Shown here: piece by piece, positions 1-5,987 of the stretch | How the letters are laid out: each line of letters begins with the position of its first letter | How positions within the stretch are numbered: the stretch's first letter is position 1 | Made by a program: the position numbers and the translations under genes | The notes under the pieces: generated by a model | Database searches by the model: none | Seen by the model: only the letters and a program-made list of their open reading frames with translations | Told to the model about the DNA's origin: nothing | DNA from: Candidatus Saccharimonadota bacterium | Lineage (GTDB): Bacteria; Patescibacteriota; Saccharimonadia; Saccharimonadales; Saccharimonadaceae | Assembly: GCA_002861585.1 (NCBI GenBank) | Contig: PJQJ01000033.1 | Span: 1 to 6,088 of the forward strand | DNA length: 6,088 bases | Direction: 5' to 3'

Positions 1-2
1 AC

Positions 3-31
3 TTGCATAAATAGCACTAATTAGGTACTAT
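3..31 (+). promoter_or_regulatory. Candidate sigma70-type promoter of the tRNA gene
   Basis: A TTGCAT box (3-8) lies exactly 17 bases before TACTAT (26-31), a 3/6 and 4/6 match to the -35 and -10 consensus. Transcription would start near 38, giving a short 5' leader of about 13 bases before the tRNA, as is common for tRNA genes. Spacing and position support it; the boxes themselves are only moderate, and the upstream context lies outside the window. Confidence 0.42.
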
Positions 32-51
32 TTATTACTGTTACCCTATCA

Positions 52-128
52 GGGCGCTTAGCTCAGTTGGCTAGAGCACCTCGTTTACACCGAGGGGGTC
101 GGGGGTTCGAGCCCCTCAGCGCCCACCA
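52..128 (+). tRNA. tRNA-Val (anticodon UAC), CCA encoded
   Basis: The cloverleaf can be folded by eye. The 7-bp acceptor stem is GGGCGCT (52-58) with AGCGCCC (118-124). The D stem is GCTC/GAGC (61-64, 74-77). The anticodon stem is CCTCG/CGAGG (79-83, 91-95) around the loop TTTACAC, placing TAC at 86-88. The T arm is GGGGG-TTCGAGC-CCCTC (101-117) with one G-U pair. The discriminator is A125, and CCA is encoded at 126-128. Anticodon UAC reads GUA and probably other valine codons by wobble. The gene appears to stand alone and is closed directly by a terminator. No second copy of its 3' end is seen in the window, so there is no direct sign of an integrated element using it as an attachment site. 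Confidence 0.97.
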
Positions 129-168
129 CGAAAAAACCAGACTTTATATGGTCTGGTTTTTTCGTGGT
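125..168 (+). terminator. Intrinsic terminator overlapping the tRNA 3' end
   Basis: A perfect 18-bp inverted repeat runs from 125-142 to 151-168 with an 8-base loop (TTTATATG). The functional core on the plus strand is CCAGAC (137-142) / GTCTGG (151-156) followed by six Ts (157-162). The matching A6 (131-136) on the other side makes it able to act in both directions. The outer stem includes the tRNA discriminator and CCA bases (125-128), so the last tRNA bases double as terminator stem. It separates the tRNA from the large gene downstream. Confidence 0.88.
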
Positions 169-174
169 TAGATA

Positions 175-207
175 CAATGCAATTATAACCATTAGCTACT
201 TGCATTG
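175..207. repeat. 8-bp inverted repeat in the spacer before the large gene
   Basis: CAATGCAA (175-182) is exactly repeated in inverse as TTGCATTG (200-207), with 17 bases between the arms. The right arm overlaps a TTGCAT box that could serve as a -35 element. It could be a regulator binding site or a weak RNA stem, or chance. No known operator is recognised. Confidence 0.4.
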
Positions 208-230
208 CAGCTCTTCGCGCCTCATACTAA
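200..230 (+). promoter_or_regulatory. Weak candidate promoter for the large beta-helix gene
   Basis: TTGCAT (200-205), inside ACTTGCAT as in the tRNA promoter candidate at 1-8, is followed by CATACT (223-228, 17-base spacer) or TACTAA (225-230, 19-base spacer). Both pairs match the consensus poorly. It is offered because the preceding terminator implies that the gene at 314 needs its own promoter and nothing better is seen in the spacer. Confidence 0.25.
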
Positions 231-247
231 TGGCAAAAGAAGGGCAT

Positions 248-280
248 CTTCTTAAGAAGCCGTTTTAAAGCCGGCTTAAA
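248..280. repeat. Two adjacent palindromes in the 5' leader of the large gene
   Basis: CTTCTTAAGAAG (248-259) is a perfect 12-bp palindrome. It is followed by an imperfect 16-bp one (265-280) centred on the perfect 10-bp AAGCCGGCTT (268-277). AAGCCG also occurs twice in direct orientation (257-262, 268-273). The pair lies 34-66 bases before the start codon. That position suits protein-binding sites or an untranslated-leader structure; the function is unknown. Confidence 0.4.
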
Positions 281-313
281 TATCGCTAACTTATCGGGGG
301 GAATAATACATTA

Positions 314-3100
314 ATGGCCTGGACGTATTATCTAGCACCAACTGCTCAAGGAACTGGTGACGGCAGTAGCGCTGCTAACGCTGCATCTGCAAGTGGAGCT
401 AAAATTGTTGCAAAATTACGCGAATGGAATACAGCTCTAAAAGCCTCACCAAAAGAGCGAGGACTTAACGTTGCATGGAGTCATCCGGTTATGACAGGCG
501 GAACACTAAATGGTCAACCGGCTAGTGCATCAAACCCAATCGTTCCCGGAAAAGTTGTCGAGGGCGATAAGATACTACAAGTTAAAAACGCACATGCTGT
601 CCTAGCTGGGCGTATCATGCTTCGTAGTGACTTGGGTCGCTACAATACAGGAAGTACATTGTGGTGCACGATGACAGCTGATTGTAGTGGTATTTTTGGC
701 GAAGGTACGTCGGAATCTCCTCATCGTATGTTATGGATTGGTGCCTGTAATTCATCAGGCGTACCAATGAATGATAATGGTGGTATTGTTGAAACGACCT
801 CAACTCCTGTCAGTGCAAAAGCTGGTACTGCAGCAGATTGGGCAAATTCAGCTAATTATGACACGACAACCGGAAACTGGAAGGGTTCAATTGTTACTAA
901 AAACCACGTCGTAGATTGCCAACTACCAGCAACGGGTCGAGCAGTTATCGTCGGAACTCGTGATACCGATAAGCGACCAAACCGTAAAGACTACCAGTTG
1001 ATTGTGAATGGGTCAAATCGCGCAATGTATAACCCTAATAGTACAGCTGCAAATCCTATCTATCTGCAAGCTGATGGCGAGACCCCGTATCTCGGTGACC
1101 AGGGCGACATGTTCCATATGCCAACAAAGACATGGGTAGACCGTAACGGCGATAGCGGATTTTCCCTTGGCGGCTCGTGCTTTAAGTTGGGCTCAAGCCT
1201 TATCGTCTTTCAGGGGCTTGAATTTAGGCAGTGGAAAGCTCCTTTTGATCTTAGTCAAAAAATTGCCCATTCTTTTGTTCAATTCAAAGATATCTATACC
1301 GACAACACGACCTATGTTATTTGGCCGGAGGCACAGAGCCGATCGGCTGGTATAAATGCCCGTGATTATTATTTAGAGCGCGTTGAAAACGTAGCATGGT
1401 CAAATAAGGCGTATGGTATGGGTGGTGGTTGTTACCGTTGGTATGTTCACAATATTCGTCAGCGTGGCGAATTTGTTGTAGGAGATTCCTATAAGTGTGG
1501 ATTCTCAGCCGTCGGCCCGCATGATGCTGGCCCACTCTTTATTGAAAATTTTGTTGGAACCGATTACTGGGATGCAATTCCTGTCCTGCGCTCTGATGGT
1601 ACGTATGATTTAGGAAAGTACTTCCAGGGTGAATGTGCTGATTACGAATGCTATAACCTGCAGGTCATTAATTTCAAAATTGATCTTTGTGGAGATGGTG
1701 GTTTTGATACAAAAGCTCGTACTCGTTGGCGAGGATACGCGCCCATCTATCAAGCTAACGGGCTTATTACACGGGCAAAGCGAGCGGATCGTCTCTGGTA
1801 TCCAGAGGACGATTTACCTGATGGCGCTCAGAATCGTTTCAATAAATCTGTTCTTAGGGATGTCACGCTGCAAGATATTCGTCAGATTGGTATTTATGCA
1901 CCAACAAACGCCAACCACCACCGTATAGTCGATTGGGACAACAGTAGAAGTGGATTTGCTAATTTTGATTATCGATTATTTACGTCTAAAGAATGGGAAG
2001 CAATCCGGCACGAAGCTGACGTGCCAACCCAAGGATCGCGCGGTAATATTACTGTTTTAATGTGGCAGATGCTTGATCGACGCATCGCTGGCAGTACTGC
2101 TGTTAATGCTATAAACAACTCCGTTACTGGGTTACCGGTAATCGAGCCCTTCCGTAAGCAAGTGCGGATCCTCCGTAATCCTCGGCCAAAAACGCATTTC
2201 CTCATGGCAGTCAATGGCGTCACTCATGATCCGGATAGCGCCGCACCGATACCGCTAGCTGACACCGCTAACTTATCAATTCCTGGTATGGCGGGTATGG
2301 CACGAGTATACTCGAACAAGGCAGATGCTGTACTGACGGTTTCTGGCGAAGGCGCGACATTTAAACGGCGTAATCCGCAAATCGACTTCGATCAGATTGA
2401 CTTAATGCCGTGGCTAATGCACGTCGAATCGCAGACCATAACGAATGTTACCGACGGATCTCCTCTACTAATCTGGCCTGGAGGTGCTGGTCGGGTTATC
2501 CAACCAACATCTGCAGAGCGGCCAGTATTTCGGACGACCGGGACTTTACTTGCGAACTCACACCCAGCAGTTCAGTTTGATGGTGTTGATGACAACTTTG
2601 ACCTTCCGTCTATATCCACCAATAGAGCGCAGACTCTCTTTGCGGTCGTGCGCTCAGATGCCTGGAGTGCAACTGATATACTACTCGGCTGCGACTCTAC
2701 AAAAGGTGGTCTCACCCTCAGTGTTACCGGTACGGGCACAAAAGTAACGCTCTCTTCTGAAGGAGTTGGAACAATCGGTAGTACGGCTACAATTCCAAAG
2801 TTAACAGGCTATAACGTTATCGCTGCTTCATACGCTAATCCTGGTGCATGGTATATTAGTGTCAGTACTGCGAACGATACAAACGGTACTGCTGGATACA
2901 CTGCAAGTGGAACATCAACAGTCGTACTCTACGATCCTGATCTTGGAAGCGTCCGCAGAAGGATTGGTGCAGGTGTTACAGGATATTACTTTGCCGGAGG
3001 AATTGTTGCTGCATTTCAATCTAGCCGTGTCTTAACCGTAACGCAGCGCGATTTGGTGATTAAAGGACTGCTACAAAAGTATGTCTTACCACCGGCTTAA
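314..3100 (+). CDS. Large beta-helix / LamG-domain protein, surface- or virion-type
   Basis: The 928-residue product opens with YYLAPTAQGTGDGSSAANAA (residues 5-24), the typical entry of right-handed parallel beta-helix proteins such as pectate-lyase-like proteins and phage tailspikes. Short beta-rich rungs rich in G, N, D and aromatics follow to about residue 600, including CGDGGFDTKAR near 459. About 611-700 is a linker or small beta domain. About 705-928 resembles LamG/concanavalin A-like domains, with the diagnostic FDGVDD near 755 and LFAVVR soon after. The family role is carbohydrate or surface binding; catalytic activity cannot be claimed. No signal peptide or membrane segment is visible, although the protein has eleven cysteines. 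The start is chosen because the motif begins at once; the only ribosome-binding candidate is GGGGGG (296-301), 12 bases upstream and unusual. Base composition resembles typA, so there is no sign of recent transfer. It could be a structural protein of a phage-derived particle, or a host-contact adhesin exported without a classical signal. Confidence 0.9.
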   Translation: MAWTYYLAPTAQGTGDGSSAANAASASGAKIVAKLREWNTALKASPKERGLNVAWSHPVMTGGTLNGQPASASNPIVPGKVVEGDKILQVKNAHAVLAGRIMLRSDLGRYNTGSTLWCTMTADCSGIFGEGTSESPHRMLWIGACNSSGVPMNDNGGIVETTSTPVSAKAGTAADWANSANYDTTTGNWKGSIVTKNHVVDCQLPATGRAVIVGTRDTDKRPNRKDYQLIVNGSNRAMYNPNSTAANPIYLQADGETPYLGDQGDMFHMPTKTWVDRNGDSGFSLGGSCFKLGSSLIVFQGLEFRQWKAPFDLSQKIAHSFVQFKDIYTDNTTYVIWPEAQSRSAGINARDYYLERVENVAWSNKAYGMGGGCYRWYVHNIRQRGEFVVGDSYKCGFSAVGPHDAGPLFIENFVGTDYWDAIPVLRSDGTYDLGKYFQGECADYECYNLQVINFKIDLCGDGGFDTKARTRWRGYAPIYQANGLITRAKRADRLWYPEDDLPDGAQNRFNKSVLRDVTLQDIRQIGIYAPTNANHHRIVDWDNSRSGFANFDYRLFTSKEWEAIRHEADVPTQGSRGNITVLMWQMLDRRIAGSTAVNAINNSVTGLPVIEPFRKQVRILRNPRPKTHFLMAVNGVTHDPDSAAPIPLADTANLSIPGMAGMARVYSNKADAVLTVSGEGATFKRRNPQIDFDQIDLMPWLMHVESQTITNVTDGSPLLIWPGGAGRVIQPTSAERPVFRTTGTLLANSHPAVQFDGVDDNFDLPSISTNRAQTLFAVVRSDAWSATDILLGCDSTKGGLTLSVTGTGTKVTLSSEGVGTIGSTATIPKLTGYNVIAASYANPGAWYISVSTANDTNGTAGYTASGTSTVVLYDPDLGSVRRRIGAGVTGYYFAGGIVAAFQSSRVLTVTQRDLVIKGLLQKYVLPPA

Positions 3101-3139
3101 TCTGACTAAAAAAGAAAGTTATCTAAAAGGAGATCACCA

Positions 3140-3352
3140 ATGCTAGATCAACAAAGCTCAAACGTTGTCTTCGCCTACGTCGATCAAGGGCCTCACGGGG
3201 GACTCTACGAGCTGTATGTTAATACAACCCTTACAGAGGAAACTACTTCAACTCCTACGACTCATCACCAGGCTTTTAGTGGCGAATTGGTACCAATTGA
3301 GCAGGTAATTTACTACATCGAAGGAAAGAGAGCAGTCCGCCGCTCAGCCTAA
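3140..3352 (+). CDS. Small hypothetical protein, 70 residues
   Basis: The family is not recognised. The frame is preceded by a strong Shine-Dalgarno sequence, AAAAGGAG (3125-3132), seven bases before ATG, the best in the window, which supports real translation. It begins 39 bases after the large beta-helix gene with no terminator between them, so the two are probably co-transcribed. The product is soluble, without signal peptide or membrane segment. Its N-terminal part (VVFAYVDQGPHGGLYELYV, residues 9-27) alternates hydrophobic and polar residues like beta strands. A Thr/Ser-rich middle follows (28-42), then a hydrophobic VPIEQVIYYIEG segment (51-62) and a basic tail. Its position suggests a partner or accessory of the large protein, such as a chaperone or small structural subunit, but that is only inference. 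Confidence 0.75.
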   Translation: MLDQQSSNVVFAYVDQGPHGGLYELYVNTTLTEETTSTPTTHHQAFSGELVPIEQVIYYIEGKRAVRRSA

Positions 3353-3396
3353 TCAGCAGGAAAGTCTCATAGGAGCAGGGCTTGATTGGGAAGCGC

Positions 3397-3425
3397 TTTA
3401 AAAAGGGTCATTTTTCTGATATAAT
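3397..3425 (+). promoter_or_regulatory. Strong extended -10 promoter of typA
   Basis: A perfect TATAAT (3420-3425) is preceded by the extended -10 TG (3417-3418). A TTTAAA -35 box (3397-3402, 4/6 match) sits at the ideal 17-base spacing. Transcription should begin around 3431-3434, only about 35-38 bases before the typA start codon and on top of the ATG of the small leader frame at 3434. It is the best promoter in the window and suits an often-expressed housekeeping gene. Confidence 0.82.
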
Positions 3426-3429
3426 GACC
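3406..3429. repeat. 7-bp inverted repeat straddling the typA -10 box
   Basis: GGTCATT (3406-3412) and AATGACC (3423-3429) are exact inverse copies with a 10-base spacer. The right arm overlaps the last three bases of TATAAT. The location is right for an operator of a dimeric regulator that blocks RNA polymerase, but most of the repeat is upstream of the transcript, so it is not an RNA hairpin. No known regulator consensus is recognised, and chance is possible. Confidence 0.33.
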
Positions 3430-3433
3430 TCTA

Positions 3434-3472
3434 ATGAGGACGCCCGTTAAGAGACCGGGCTTATTTTTATGA
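3434..3472 (+). CDS. Putative 12-codon leader ORF coupled to typA
   Basis: ATG at 3434 opens a frame encoding MRTPVKRPGLFL that ends in TGA at 3470-3472. This stop overlaps the typA ATG (3469-3471) as ATGA, the classical arrangement for translational coupling. The predicted transcription start (3431-3434) falls at or within three bases of this ATG, so the message would be essentially leaderless. typA itself has no Shine-Dalgarno sequence in front of its ATG, so ribosomes finishing the mini-ORF could be what initiates typA. The frame is too short for statistics, and no comparison was possible. The alternative is an incidental frame in a short 5' leader. Confidence 0.4.
   Translation: MRTPVKRPGLFL
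3442..3468 (+). promoter_or_regulatory. Terminator-like hairpin just before typA (possible attenuator)
   Basis: GCCCG (3442-3446) pairs with CGGGC (3456-3460) around a 9-base loop and is followed by TTATTTTT (3461-3468), immediately before the typA ATG. It resembles a weak intrinsic terminator between promoter and gene. Because it lies inside the 12-codon leader frame, a translating ribosome would melt it, the logic of an attenuator. The stem is only five pairs, so it may instead be a minor structure hiding the start region. Confidence 0.33.
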
Positions 3473-5292
3473 TTGACGCATCGAAGATTAGAAATATAGC
3501 AATTATTGCACATGTTGACCACGGTAAGACGACGCTTGTCGATGGCCTCCTAAAACAGAGTAATACGTTTCGTGAAAACCAGGCCGAAATGAGCCAGGAT
3601 CTTATTATGGATAGTGGTGATCAGGAGCGTGAGCGTGGTATTACCATCACGGCCAAGCAGACTACTGTCTACTGGAATGACTATAAGATTAATATTATCG
3701 ATACTCCAGGTCACGCCGACTTTTCGGGTGAGGTTGAACGAACACTTAATATGGCCGACGGTGTTCTGCTTATTGTCGATGCTCAAGAAGGTCCAATGCC
3801 ACAGACTAAGTTCGTCCTTAGTAAGGCACTTGGCCTTGGTCTGAAGCCAGTCGTCGTCATCAACAAAATTGACAAGCCTTCACGCCGCATTAGTGAAGTG
3901 GAAGACGAAGTATCTGACCTGTTTTTAGAGCTCGCAGTCGATGAGTCACAGTTGCACTATCCAGTCTATTTTGCGATTGGTCGCGATGGGAAAGCATGGA
4001 AGAGTATTCCAACTGATCCAAGCGAACCTGCTGACTTAACGCCTATCTTTGAATCAATTACACAAGAAATCCCAGCTCCTAGCGTTGCTGGTGACCAACC
4101 GCTACAGCTGCTTGTTACTGCCCTTCAGTATGACAGTTTCCTTGGTAAGTATGCCATTGGACGTATTAGTCGCGGCTCAGTAAAGAAAAACCTGCCAGTT
4201 ATGTTAATGCGTGCTAACGGTGAGCAGGTTGCATCAAAAATCGAAAAAGTATTTACTAACCGTGGTCTAGTAAAAGAAGAAGTCGAAAGCGCGATTGCAG
4301 GTGATATTGTTGCCGTAACGGGAATCGCTCAAGCGCATATTGGGGACACAATCGCTGATAAAGAACAGCCAGAAGCACTGCCTGTTATCGAAGTTGAAGC
4401 ACCAACGCTTAGTATGTACCTTGGTCCTAACACCAGCCCACTGAAAGGGCGTGAAGGTGAGTCTACAACCAGCCGTCAAATTGGAGATCGTCTGCAAAAA
4501 GAGCTCGAAACTAATGTGTCACTCCGCGTTCGCGATGAAGGTATCGGTTTCGTTGTATCGGGTCGTGGTGAGCTGCACCTAAGTGTTCTTATTGAAACGC
4601 TCCGTCGTGAAGGTTTTGAATTTGAAGTTGGTCGTCCGCAAGTGGTTACCATCGAGCAAGACGGAGTTACTATGGAACCTGTCGAGGAACTGCTTGTAGA
4701 GGTTGGGAGCGAATTCGTTGGAACTGTCAGCCAAGAGCTTGGTCAGCGTCGTGCAGAGATGAAAAAACAAGAGACAACCACCCAAGGTACGACACGTATC
4801 ACGTATATTCTGCCAACCCGTGCTCTTATTGGTCTTCGTAACCTTCTGCTAACAGCTACGAAGGGTACTGTTATCATGCACAGCCTGCCGCACGGCTATC
4901 AACCGCTTGGTTCAAAGCTGCAAAAGATACGTAACGGTGCGCTTATTGCAACCGAAGCTGGTACGACCACCCCTTACGCACTGCAAAATTCAGAATCACG
5001 CGGGCGCCTATTCGTTGGACCTGGTATTACTGTTTACCAAGGTATGATCGTTGGCGAGTACAATCGTAATGATGATCTTGATATTAATGTCTGTCGTGCC
5101 AAACAGCTGACTAATATGCGAAGTAGTTCATCTGATGGAACAGTACAGCTGACTCCACACACTCAGTTAAGTCTTGAGCAAAGCTTGGACTTTATCGAAG
5201 ATGATGAGCTGCTAGAGGTGACTCCTAAGAATCTTCGCCTACGAAAACGATACCTTGATCCGAACGAGCGCAAGCGTCACGCCAAAAAATAG
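3469..5292 (+). CDS. typA: Ribosome-associated translational GTPase TypA/BipA
   Basis: The 607-residue product has the usual TypA length. TypA is an EF-G-like GTPase that binds the ribosome and in studied bacteria supports 50S assembly and growth under stress or cold. GTP-binding motifs: G1 AHVDHGKTT (14-22, H18-G-K-T), G2 RERGITI with T59, G3 DTPGH (78-82), G4 NKID (132-135). The usual G5 region reads YFAIGRDGK (167-175), not the YASA of E. coli-type proteins. A beta-barrel domain (about 205-295), domain III (about 300-385), an EF-G-like domain V beginning near MEPVEELL (402-409) and the TypA-specific C-terminal domain (about 480-607, basic end LRLRKRYLDPNERKRHAKK) follow in order. ATG at 3469 is supported by the family N-terminus (KIRNIAIIAHVDHGKTT), though no Shine-Dalgarno sequence precedes it. 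The gene has its own promoter and terminator and appears monocistronic apart from the leader ORF. Confidence 0.98.
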   Translation: MIDASKIRNIAIIAHVDHGKTTLVDGLLKQSNTFRENQAEMSQDLIMDSGDQERERGITITAKQTTVYWNDYKINIIDTPGHADFSGEVERTLNMADGVLLIVDAQEGPMPQTKFVLSKALGLGLKPVVVINKIDKPSRRISEVEDEVSDLFLELAVDESQLHYPVYFAIGRDGKAWKSIPTDPSEPADLTPIFESITQEIPAPSVAGDQPLQLLVTALQYDSFLGKYAIGRISRGSVKKNLPVMLMRANGEQVASKIEKVFTNRGLVKEEVESAIAGDIVAVTGIAQAHIGDTIADKEQPEALPVIEVEAPTLSMYLGPNTSPLKGREGESTTSRQIGDRLQKELETNVSLRVRDEGIGFVVSGRGELHLSVLIETLRREGFEFEVGRPQVVTIEQDGVTMEPVEELLVEVGSEFVGTVSQELGQRRAEMKKQETTTQGTTRITYILPTRALIGLRNLLLTATKGTVIMHSLPHGYQPLGSKLQKIRNGALIATEAGTTTPYALQNSESRGRLFVGPGITVYQGMIVGEYNRNDDLDINVCRAKQLTNMRSSSSDGTVQLTPHTQLSLEQSLDFIEDDELLEVTPKNLRLRKRYLDPNERKRHAKK

Positions 5293-5315
5293 AGTTTTGA
5301 TACTCAGCTATTCTG

Positions 5316-5348
5316 AAAGAGGCACCCTACCATAGGGAGCCTCTTTTT
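5316..5348 (+). terminator. Intrinsic terminator of typA
   Basis: AAAGAGGC (5316-5323) pairs with GCCTCTTT (5339-5346). After one A-A mismatch, CCCT (5325-5328) pairs with AGGG (5334-5337), leaving the loop ACCAT. A five-T run (5344-5348) ends it. It lies 24 bases after the typA stop and is a convincing factor-independent terminator. Confidence 0.92.
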
Positions 5349-5351
5349 GAT

Positions 5352-5386
5352 TGATAAATAAAAAATAACACACCTCCTTTGGTGTG
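5352..5386 (-). terminator. Intrinsic terminator for the minus-strand gene
   Basis: CACACC (5369-5374) and GGTGTG (5381-5386) form a 6-bp stem with a 6-base loop. Read on the minus strand the hairpin is followed by TTATTTTTTATTTAT, a good U-tract, while the plus-strand side has none. It therefore stops transcription coming from the converging secreted-protein gene. Its A/T-rich style matches the left part of the window, not the GC-rich gene. Confidence 0.65.
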
Positions 5387-5408
5387 CTTCGTAATCTAAG
5401 TTTTGCTG

Positions 5409-5446
5409 TTCGGACGGGGGTGGCGTGTGGGCCACCCCCGTCCGAA
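5409..5446 (-). terminator. 16-bp GC-rich hairpin downstream of the secreted-protein gene
   Basis: The arms 5409-5424 and 5431-5446 are perfectly complementary over 16 bases, mostly G and C, with a 6-base loop (GTGTGG). It begins 37 bases past the stop codon of the minus-strand gene. There is no T-run on either side, so it resembles the strong T-less hairpins found after genes in high-GC Actinobacteria. It marks the left edge of the GC-rich block. It may act as a terminator or as a 3' stabilising stem. Confidence 0.68.
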
Positions 5447-5483
5447 GAGACTTCAGCGAGGAGCGTCGTAGCTCAGCTCTCCG

Positions 5484-5987
5484 CTAGAAGCGGATCGTCC
5501 GCGGCGTGCTGACGACCGAGACCGAAGCGGCACCATCCGGACCGCTCGCATCGATGGTGCAAGTGGCCCGCCAGGTGTGGGTGCCGCCGATGGCGGCTGC
5601 CCACGGCTCAGCCTCGGCGTACTGGTTGCCGTCCAGGATGCCCGGCCTGCCGCGAGTGTCCCAGTAGATCTGGTTCACCCAGCCGTCGGGCCGCCAGCGC
5701 CGGACCTTCCAGACCCGCTTGACCTGCTTGAGCTGGATGGTGCAGACGCCGTTGATCTTGCTCACGCTGCGCCGGTTGGCCCTGACGTCGACGTTCGCGA
5801 TGACCCGCCAGTCGTGCAGTACCGGTGGCCGAACGTTGTGGACGACGACTCCGGATGCGACCTGTCCCCCACGCGGCGAATGTGCATCGGCCGGCGGGGC
5901 CATCACGACGCTGGGCAGCACGGCGGCAAGCAGTGCGACCAGTGCCATGATGAGACGCCGAGTGGTTGTGGTGAGAGCTAGGGACAT
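5484..5987 (-). CDS. Secreted protein of unknown function, GC-rich
   Basis: The 167-residue product begins with a textbook Sec signal peptide: positive TTRR (8-11), hydrophobic core LIMALVALLAAVLPSVVM (12-29) and the cleavage motif ADA before HS (33-35/36). The mature part, about 132 residues, has two cysteines (82 and 143) that could form one disulfide, many tryptophans (60, 93, 98, 103, 109, 129, 139) and a basic stretch (KQVKRVWKVRRWR, 87-99). The ending (THTWRATCTIDASGPDG, then SVVSTPRTIRF) alternates like beta strands, so an Ig-like sandwich is possible, but no family is recognised. ATG at 5987 is preferred over an in-frame TTG at 6023 because AGGAG (minus strand, 5999-6003) lies 11 bases before it and the signal peptide then starts properly. 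Base composition (72% GC in the line counted) and codon choice differ sharply from the left part of the window, suggesting an actinobacterial source. It converges on typA. Confidence 0.8.
   Translation of the reverse strand: MSLALTTTTRRLIMALVALLAAVLPSVVMAPPADAHSPRGGQVASGVVVHNVRPPVLHDWRVIANVDVRANRRSVSKINGVCTIQLKQVKRVWKVRRWRPDGWVNQIYWDTRGRPGILDGNQYAEAEPWAAAIGGTHTWRATCTIDASGPDGAASVSVVSTPRTIRF

Noticed and set aside
52..168. tRNA-Val 3' end as an attachment site for an integrated element carrying the beta-helix gene
   Set aside because: No integrase gene and no second copy of the tRNA 3' segment were found in the window, and the large gene's base composition matches typA. It would need sequence beyond the window.
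615..2223. Several 60-100 codon frames on both strands inside the large gene and typA
   Set aside because: They lie wholly within well-supported genes in other frames, and none was kept as a gene because their products show no recognisable domain.
284..2277. 12-base match CGCTAACTTATC at about 284-295 and about 2266-2277
   Set aside because: About one such match is expected by chance in a window of this size, and the second copy lies inside the coding region without further similarity.
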